Under the pieces are notes generated by a model. It made no database searches. It saw only the letters and a program-made list of their open reading frames with translations, and was not told the DNA's origin. A stretch of DNA of 64,000 nt from Sphaerolaimus hirsutus (taxonomy: Eukaryota > Nematoda > Chromadorea > Monhysterida > Sphaerolaimidae): positions 6,138,001 through 6,202,000 of the forward strand of contig OZ038458.1 of NCBI GenBank assembly GCA_964036195.1, given 5' to 3'. This document shows, piece after piece, positions 58,047 to 64,000 of the stretch; position 1 is the stretch's first letter; each line of letters opens with the position of its first letter. A program made the position numbers and the translations under genes.

Positions 58047-58958
58047 TTAAAATGCACTCAATTGTGTCCATGTATAATATAACGAACCCCCGGGTACTAC
58101 ATCTTCGTCCTTATAGGCTAAATAGCAACACCTTGGACAATGTCCACTTCCGTCAGAACTTTCAACGATGCGCTCATGCAGTCCATCCTGCCTAATTACG
58201 CCAAATGTACAACACCTAACAGGGGACTTAGTTACCTTTTGCACGTGTGGAACGACAAACGATGGCAACACGCCAACCAAATAATCGCACAATTCCGATA
58301 ATTCAACGAGCGGCATAATGTCCACTGGACGGTCAGCAATTGCCCTACAAGCCCTACGCTTGGCGCGTGCGCGGGAAACCTGTCTGCCAAACTTCACCAG
58401 CTTGGTGCCTTTCGACCTAGCTACTCCGAAGGACGTAGGCTTCTGAGCTTTTCGGTCTACTTGGTTGTCACAGCTAACAAAGTCCGGTCGCGCAAATTGC
58501 AAAAGCTTGCGGCGAATGACGTGCGGCTGTAATTTCCCTCTCTTACCCACCAAATACCAAAGGTTTCTAGGCTGCACAACTTTCTTCAGCCTTTCAGCAG
58601 TCTTCTCAAAAACACCACAAATTCCGGGCTCAATAAAAGCTGGCTCCATGATCAAGTGATCAAACAACCACTGCTGAGAAGCATCACAGATTACTTCGCC
58701 ATTGGGCAAAACAGAATCAACAACGAAATCACCGGCGCCCTGAACCTTTTCCGCATACGTGGCCCTTCGTTGTATTTGAAACATTTCCGACACGGGCTCA
58801 AAACTATCAAAAACAGGGCCCGGTTCCAAATCATCAACCTCCCAGAAACCTTCAGAACTTGGCGCACTCTCAGAAACAGAAACAAGATTCGCCCACGCTT
58901 CAAAAACCGATAATTGAACATCACTCGAATGCAAGCAAATAAAAGCAACTTCCATCAT
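58047..58958 (-). CDS. Unrecognised 303-residue protein of the hairpin-bearing segment
   Basis: A single open frame from ATG (MMEVAF) to TAA. The N-terminal third is acidic (SEGFWEVDDLEPGPVFDSFE) and the middle basic (RNLWYLVGKRGKLQPHVIRR, VSRARAKRRACRAIADR). The C-terminal part has paired cysteines (VRCCTF, GHCPRCCYLAYKDEDVV), suggesting a metal-binding tail. No family was recognised. Hairpin copy 1 lies inside the frame and encodes QKPTSFGVAR. A TATA-like ATAAAAGAG stands about 700 bp upstream at 59657-59666 with a frame-poor leader between. Acidic-then-basic architecture with a Cys/His tail would suit a nucleic-acid-binding protein of a mobile or virus-derived element, but that is inference. 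Confidence 0.5.
   Translation of the reverse strand: MMEVAFICLHSSDVQLSVFEAWANLVSVSESAPSSEGFWEVDDLEPGPVFDSFEPVSEMFQIQRRATYAEKVQGAGDFVVDSVLPNGEVICDASQQWLFDHLIMEPAFIEPGICGVFEKTAERLKKVVQPRNLWYLVGKRGKLQPHVIRRKLLQFARPDFVSCDNQVDRKAQKPTSFGVARSKGTKLVKFGRQVSRARAKRRACRAIADRPVDIMPLVELSELCDYLVGVLPSFVVPHVQKVTKSPVRCCTFGVIRQDGLHERIVESSDGSGHCPRCCYLAYKDEDVVPGGSLYYTWTQLSAF
58414..58457. other. Hairpin copy 1 (inside the 303-aa frame)
   Basis: Plus strand: outer stems GACC/GGTC and AGCT/AGCT, apical GAAG/CTTC, loop GACGTAGG. Confidence 0.7.
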
Positions 58959-60487
58959 GATTTCACAAATTAGAATTAGAAGTAATTAGATCCACTAGCT
59001 GGAATGAGCCAATAGATTAAGTAGAGAATTAGTTGCACCGGAGTAAGCTTGAATTACACTAATTGGATTTCTCAGATAACGTTGCAATTGAAGTTTCCCA
59101 AAGTATTTAAATATTTCCAATTTACCTTTCCACTTTCCAGATCAAAACATTAACATAAAAATGACTAAATAACACCCAGGGTCATGAAAGCTAAACCAGA
59201 CAGGTGAGGATAGCAGTACGGTACACTGGTAAGAGACCACACAAGTCCAGGTACTTAAGTCCTAGCTTGGCACAGCACCACTATCAAAAGTAATCTACGG
59301 CGACGTAGCACAACTGTTTGGGCCCTTACGAAAGCCTAGAGCGAGTCAATAGGTGTACAGCCTACTTCAGCTTATACTACACCTAAAACAAGTCCACAGA
59401 GGTCCAGACGTACAGTAAGCATCACAGATGGTGGGTTCTCCCCATACAACACCCTATCTTAGCTATACCGGCAGCTCCGTGTGGCCACTCCTGCCCCTGT
59501 GAACCTAAATGTCACCGTGCAGAGGGAAGAGAAGGCCTATGCCAGAGTTAGCAGAGAATGAATAACCAAGGGTAGGCTCATTTCAGCTGGTAAATCACTG
59601 ACTTAGTAATTAGGATTGGATTGAATAGACTGATGACAATCACTGGATTGGGGCTCTCTTTTATGGGTTTGAAGTGCCCAAAACTGGTTTGCAGCTGGGC
59701 GGAGCCAACCAATCACAAAAGTGCATTCGAAAGTGTACCGAAAATAAGTGACTTCAGTTGAACAGAGCCATGTTACCACAAGGGTTACTTTTTAATGGAA
59801 CAAGGGGAATGGTGACTTGACATTCAGGAACACCTTTCTTCTGGCACTCAGCCAGCTAAAACCAAACCTGGAACTGTGCCAAACTTAGAAGATAAAAATA
59901 CCTACAGTAACCTACCGAATGTAAACGCACAAACTAACAGCTAAAAATGACTAAACTGAGCGAGACTCTCAAACTAAACGTGATTCAATTTAAAACATGC
60001 CAAGTAAATACACAGCTACTCGAACTGCAAACACAAACAAAAGGGACCAAAAATACAAAACAACCGTGTTTTGCTCAAACGTGAGCTCGTCCAAAACCAG
60101 CGTACCAATCGGCCAACGTGAAGTTAAACACAAGGTGCAAAAGTGCAAAACGCAGAAATACGTGCGAAACACAGAAATAAGTGCGAACATAAAAATACAA
60201 TCACAAACACATGCAATTATCACAAACTAAAAGGGGGGGGGTTAGGTAGGTAATTAGGTACAAATAAACACAAATCTACACGCTGTAAATCACAACCCGC
60301 GGCACCTACCGCAAACCTACTCCCTAAACCTACTCCTACATCCTACAAAAATCACAAAACTCCTCCCTGTGGCAGCAGTGGCTGCGGGATATGTGCCAAA
60401 CTACACACAAAAACTGCCCTTTTGGCATTCTTCCAGTCTCCTTTACTAATTTTTAACCTAAGGCACATATCCCTCCAGAAGGGTTGA
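58959..60487. other. Leader-like and unassigned part of the hairpin-bearing segment
   Basis: There is no substantial frame and no MITE. On the minus strand a TATA-like motif (59657-59666) precedes about 700 bp without long frames up to the ATG of the 303-aa frame. At 59990-60230 both strands have open frames of 77 codons, probably by chance. Confidence 0.35.
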
Positions 60488-60540
60488 CCCGTCTCTACTC
60501 CGAAGGACGTAGGCTTCTGGAGCTATCGGGGCCCTCCCTT
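60488..60540. other. Hairpin copy 2
   Basis: Outer CCCG/CGGG, apical GAAG/CTTC, loop GACGTAGG. An alternative 9-bp pairing CTCCAGAAG/CTTCTGGAG with 60475-60483 is possible. Confidence 0.65.
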
Positions 60541-61085
60541 CCGGTGGCCACTCCCACCAAGAACTCTGAGCGGCCGAAGTCTGTCGCTCCGCGGATGTTC
60601 CCGGCGGCCACGCTGTCGACGCTCGCGGGGACTGGGTAGGGGGTAGATTTATAAGTTTGAGTGATAAACTGTCGCCAAAATACGGCGACAGCGCTTAGCC
60701 CCCCTCAAAATACGTCTGGTGCCATTTTCGGGAATTGGCACTCGGCCAAAAGTGGCCGACTCGCACTTTTACGAAAGTTCCCAAAATGACCCAAAATCCC
60801 CCTCTCCCGGGTTCCGGCGGTCGGCGGGTGTCGGATGGCGGCGGCGCAGCGCTGTCGCGGCCGTCGAAGTCGTTCGCCGGCGCTCGTTCGACCGTCACAC
60901 TCGGGAGACACAGTTTTAACTCGGCGCTGCTTTTCTTTTTAGTGAAAGCGCCGTAACTATCGCAAAAGTTAGGTTTCGTTCCCGGAGGTGCCAAATGACG
61001 TCACCCGGGCTTTTCACGACTAGAAGCGGCTAATTAGGCCGTTTGCTACTTAAGGCCGGCGGCACAGCGCCATCGATGTACCGTT

Positions 61086-61162
61086 CTATGGTAATTCGCA
61101 CTGAATCACCGTCCCAGAGACGTAGGTCTGGCACTTTGGTGATCTGGCGCCAATTACCATAG
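61086..61162. other. Hairpin copy 3
   Basis: Outer stem CTATGGTAATT/AATTACCATAG (11 bp), inner ATCACC/GGTGAT, apical CCAGA/TCTGG, loop GACGTAGG. Confidence 0.8.
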
Positions 61163-61303
61163 CTGGCGTCCACTGCGCCGTAAGTCTCCTACAAGTTAGG
61201 TTTCATATAGGGCGACGTCGAGATGACGTCACTTGGTCTAAAGATGGCCCGTGTGGCATTTCAGGCGGCTAAAGCGCCATAATTAGGGTTTGGTAGCGTT
61301 AAT

Positions 61304-61360
61304 TGACGCTGGGTCACCGTCCCAGAGACATAGGTCTGGCACTTCGGTGGCCCGCCGTCA
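61304..61360. other. Hairpin copy 4
   Basis: Outer TGACG/CGTCA, inner CACCG/CGGTG, apical CCAGA/TCTGG, loop GACATAGG. Confidence 0.75.
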
Positions 61361-62073
61361 GTTCTCGCATTACATACTATACCGACCTTTTGAGCGCTGG
61401 CCCAGCGCGAACAGGCATCACACTTCCTCCCCCCTTTTCTAAAAGCGCGGGTTAGCCAGCGCAGCAGCGGCGCAGAGAGTGTTATCTACTGTTTTCAAGG
61501 AACTGCCGAACTGGTATTGATATTTTTCATGTATTTAAAGCGTTGCGGTGTATTGCAGGTAAATGTTTGAGGTGAATTACAACTACTACGAGGTCGCAAG
61601 TGGAACCCTGGAAAATACGCAAACATGTGCACTGGAAGCACCCTAATAAAGCGTCGAAACAGAATCTAAAATTATGGCAAGAGGAATTTTTAGGCAAGAA
61701 TCATGAGAACCGTAAGTGAGACCGTAAGACAAGTGGAATGCCACTTAAAAGAAAAGATCAGCTAAACGTGACTAAATGAAACCAAACTACGAAGGCTAAA
61801 AATATTCACAACAGCACGAAATACAACAATTCACAAAAGGGATCCCGGTAGAAAACATTCAGCTAACAATTCTCAGTCTAATCGCAAGCACAAACAATGA
61901 CATTTTTCTTGGTGGCACAAACGCAGCTACTAATCAAATTCGCGGCTAACTTCACAAAACACGTGGCTCAAGCGGTTTACCTCCACACAATTACCAAAAA
62001 TCGCCGCGTGCAACTGGTTGACTGCGCTTACTAGAAGAAAATTTCAGAAAAATGATATCAAAACATACAAAAA

Positions 62074-62130
62074 TGGGTGCTTTGGTCAGTCCCAGGGACG
62101 TAGGCTTGGCACTTTAGACCGCTGCACCCA
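62074..62130. other. Hairpin copy 5
   Basis: Outer TGGGTGC/GCACCCA, inner GGTC/GACC, apical CCAGG/CTTGG (one mismatch), loop GACGTAGG. Confidence 0.75.
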
Positions 62131-62298
62131 ATTTTACACTAGAAACTAAAACAATACGCGTCGTGGTTCACCTGTACCATAGTAAAAGGGAATGATAGTG
62201 GGTACGAAAATAAATTTGGTAAATATTGTTGTTGGAATTACTACATTTGGCCTAAAACATGAAATACTAACTCAGCGCAGAATTGTAGCCATTGGCGT

Positions 62299-63041
62299 TC
62301 AAAATTGTAACTTAATATCGACAAAATTGCCAGTTTGTTCCAGGGTAATAGTGATAGGAATACTAGTTGGATTAATAACTCGCGTGGTCACATGCACGGG
62401 AGGGCCAACAGAAAGATGTGGGTCATAAGTGAAATCAGTTGGTGAAATCGACGGCTCCCTACTCGGTAGGCAGTGGGCCGGTACTTGCATTGGGATGCCA
62501 GTGCCATGAATTTGACATTGTTGGATCGGTGCCGCATGGCCAGTTACTGCCAACAGTGGCTGGTCATTTCCAAAAGCCGTGTTCCCCCACAGAAGGACAG
62601 ATTCACTCAAGCTGAAAGGAATTTTAGTCATTGCATACAATCTTACGCTGAACCCATGAAAATTCTCACTTTCCGCGACGGGGATCTTGCCAGTCAAGCA
62701 CACGTTGAAGTGGCTGGGTGAGCCGCATTTCTCCAGCGGTCACACGCATGACAATTTCATTGTTTTCTTGGTACATAAATTCATGGAAATTTATATTTGG
62801 TGAACCAGTCATGACAGACATTGTCAAGCAATGAGTATGGCCAGCATTTAGATTTTGATCCATGGTCAAGAAAGATAGATGCAGAGAAACGTTTCCTGTG
62901 CAAAGATATTCTGTTAAAGTTACAAGGAAAACATGAGAAAATTTTGGAAGAACATGAAGATTGAAGTGAAACTGAACTAAACTGTTTTCCACTAATATGG
63001 CCATTGTGTGGCTGCAAAAATTTGTTCCCAGCCATAACCAA
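62299..63041 (-). other. Minus-strand open frames of the hairpin-bearing segment
   Basis: Open frames of 134, 112 and 86 codons cover this stretch on the minus strand. They are protein-like in composition (VHVTTRVINPTSIPITITLE; GSPNINFHEFMYQENNEIVM) and rich in beta-prone residues. No family was recognised. Orientation agrees with the 303-aa frame, so both may belong to one element reaching past the window. If so it looks old and broken. Confidence 0.35.
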
Positions 63042-63406
63042 TAAAGTTATTGGTGATTACTTTAAATGTGGGAAGCAAAAAGTCTTTATCCAGGTGGCTG
63101 TTTAAAAGGAAAAATGTTCAAGGTCACTGGAGTTTTAAGAAAAACTGTGTGCACAAAATTCCATGTGTCCAGTCCAAATATTTACGCAATGACCGGGGAC
63201 CGTCCTGACAATTCTAAATACACATGTAAAGCCAGGGGCCCTCCTTAATGTGACCACGCGGTTTTGTTAAGCACAAATTTAATACAATGCGAAGGCGGCA
63301 TAGGAAACTAGGGGTAATTATTCGCAGCAATACTCAATATGTTTGAGGTAGAAATATTTAAAACAACTCAAAATATGCGATGTAAAGCGACACAAATTTT
63401 TACCTT

Positions 63407-63484
63407 GCCTCTGGGTCCAGGCCATGGGGTAGTCCCAGGGACGTAGGCTTGGCACTTTAACCCCTCAACCTGGCCCTCAGAGGC
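63407..63484. other. Hairpin copy 6
   Basis: Outer GCCTCTG/CAGAGGC, then CCAGG/CCTGG, then GGGGT/ACCCC, apical CCAGG/CTTGG, loop GACGTAGG. Confidence 0.8.
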
Positions 63485-63556
63485 GTGATACCAAAAATAT
63501 GTACAAAGTTGCAGTCAAAAGTAGAGAAATTTCCTTTTATTTACAAGAAAGAGTTA

Positions 63557-63625
63557 GGTGTGTGTGTATCGGTACCAACCCCAAGGACGTAGGCTTGGCG
63601 TTTTAGGTTCCAACGCACACACACC
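63557..63625. other. Hairpin copy 7
   Basis: Outer GGTGTGTGTG/CACACACACC (10 bp), inner AACC/GGTT, apical CCAAG/CTTGG, loop GACGTAGG. Confidence 0.8.
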
Positions 63626-63849
63626 GCGTCCCTATAAATTACTACTCATCGCACAAAAATAGCAATGTCAACTCAAAATGACAAGAATAAGGGAAAAAAG
63701 TCCCAAAATGCGAGGGAAATGACAGAAAATACGCAAAAATGAAGAATACAAGGTCGCAAATGAGGCAACGGCGTGACTATTAAATCCTGAGACCATTTAG
63801 TTTACATCCTGAGATTATTTGAACCCATTTTACGCACCACCACGCTACA

Positions 63850-63901
63850 CGGCTGGTGACAATCCCAAGGGCGTAGGCTTGGCATTTTAGGCACCATACC
63901 G
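63850..63901. other. Hairpin copy 8
   Basis: Outer CGG/CCG, inner GGTG/CACC, apical CCAAG/CTTGG, loop GGCGTAGG. Confidence 0.7.
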
Positions 63902-64000
63902 CATTGCGAAGTGACACCGTTTTCAAATAAAATAAGTGTTTACGGTTGTTGGTTTCAGGTTGTTTGGTTGAATTACAAAGACCGAAGGGGTTAAGGGCAA

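Larger units (their letters stand above)
60965..61385. repeat. Tandem duplication, about 208-228 bp unit, each with a CRE and a hairpin
   Basis: GTTAGGTTTC recurs at 60968 and 61196, TGACGTCA at 60996-61003 and 61224-61231, and the hairpin loop at 61119 and 61327. The palindrome TGACGTCA is the classical CREB/ATF site. The units lie upstream of the minus-strand 303-aa frame and could be enhancer-like. Confidence 0.6.

Noticed and set aside
58465-58913. Plus-strand frames of 64 and 85 codons
   Set aside because: They are shadows of the minus-strand 303-aa frame.
58047-64000. LTR retrotransposon assignment for the hairpin-bearing segment
   Set aside because: No pair of long terminal repeats, primer-binding site or recognisable protease, polymerase or integrase was seen; left unclassified.
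1-64000. tRNA or rRNA genes
   Set aside because: I looked for B-box-like GGTTCGAxTCC with a matching A box and for rRNA signatures; the only near matches (for example 7170-7180) lack the rest of a cloverleaf.

Overview
The window is nuclear DNA of an animal with a repeat-choked genome. Its coding exons are short, and most of the space between them is fold-back, MITE-type DNA. A nematode is the best guess: introns free of repeats are very short (46-60 bp), acceptors are mostly of the TTTCAG/TTTTAG kind, there are two tandem receptors of the nematode chemoreceptor type, and closely spaced same-strand genes look operon-like. The species is not identified and the nematode call is an inference.

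Layout. An unrecognised terminal exon lies at 122-617 (-). A five-exon classical SDR oxidoreductase is at 1521-4348 (+). Two paralogous 7TM receptor genes are at 5542-6486 and 15444-16358 (both -). Between them an unrecognised 136-codon gene (9399-10450, +) is interrupted by two small transposons. A MAP7/ensconsin gene with 12 exons runs from 32753 down to 22570 (-). A small cysteine-rich two-exon gene is at 34398-34888 (-). From 56107 down to about 39470 four minus-strand genes follow each other: an unrecognised 187-aa protein, PPIL4 (9 exons), EXOSC6/MTR3 (7 exons) and a doubtful 76-aa gene. DHRS1 starts divergently at 56388 (+); only its first three exons (161 codons) are present. The last 6 kb (58-64 kb) is unlike the rest and carries an unrecognised 303-aa frame, further open frames and a family of eight structured hairpins.

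Mobile DNA. The dominant elements are non-autonomous hAT-like elements with 8-bp target duplications, most of them perfect. They fall into end families CAGGGGTCTC, CAGAGTTGTTAAAA, TAGGGTTGGAAAAA, TAGGGTTCAAACG, CAACGATGG, CAGTGGCGCAGCC and CAGGGACGTATCC. Many are filled with a short, irregularly repeated self-complementary word. Other families are CCTCGAAATACCCCC fold-backs, CCCTGTAAAATGTCA elements, CACACTAGTTGACA elements, TACTCGGCGGAC elements and several palindromes 0.6-1.5 kb long. Insertions sit in introns and intergenic DNA, several are nested, and one stack (40212-41689) is three deep with all three target duplications intact.

The most interesting signal is the set of eight hairpins at 58.4-63.9 kb. 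They share a nearly invariant octaloop (GACGTAGG on the plus strand) and have apical and outer stems whose sequences differ from copy to copy while keeping base pairing.
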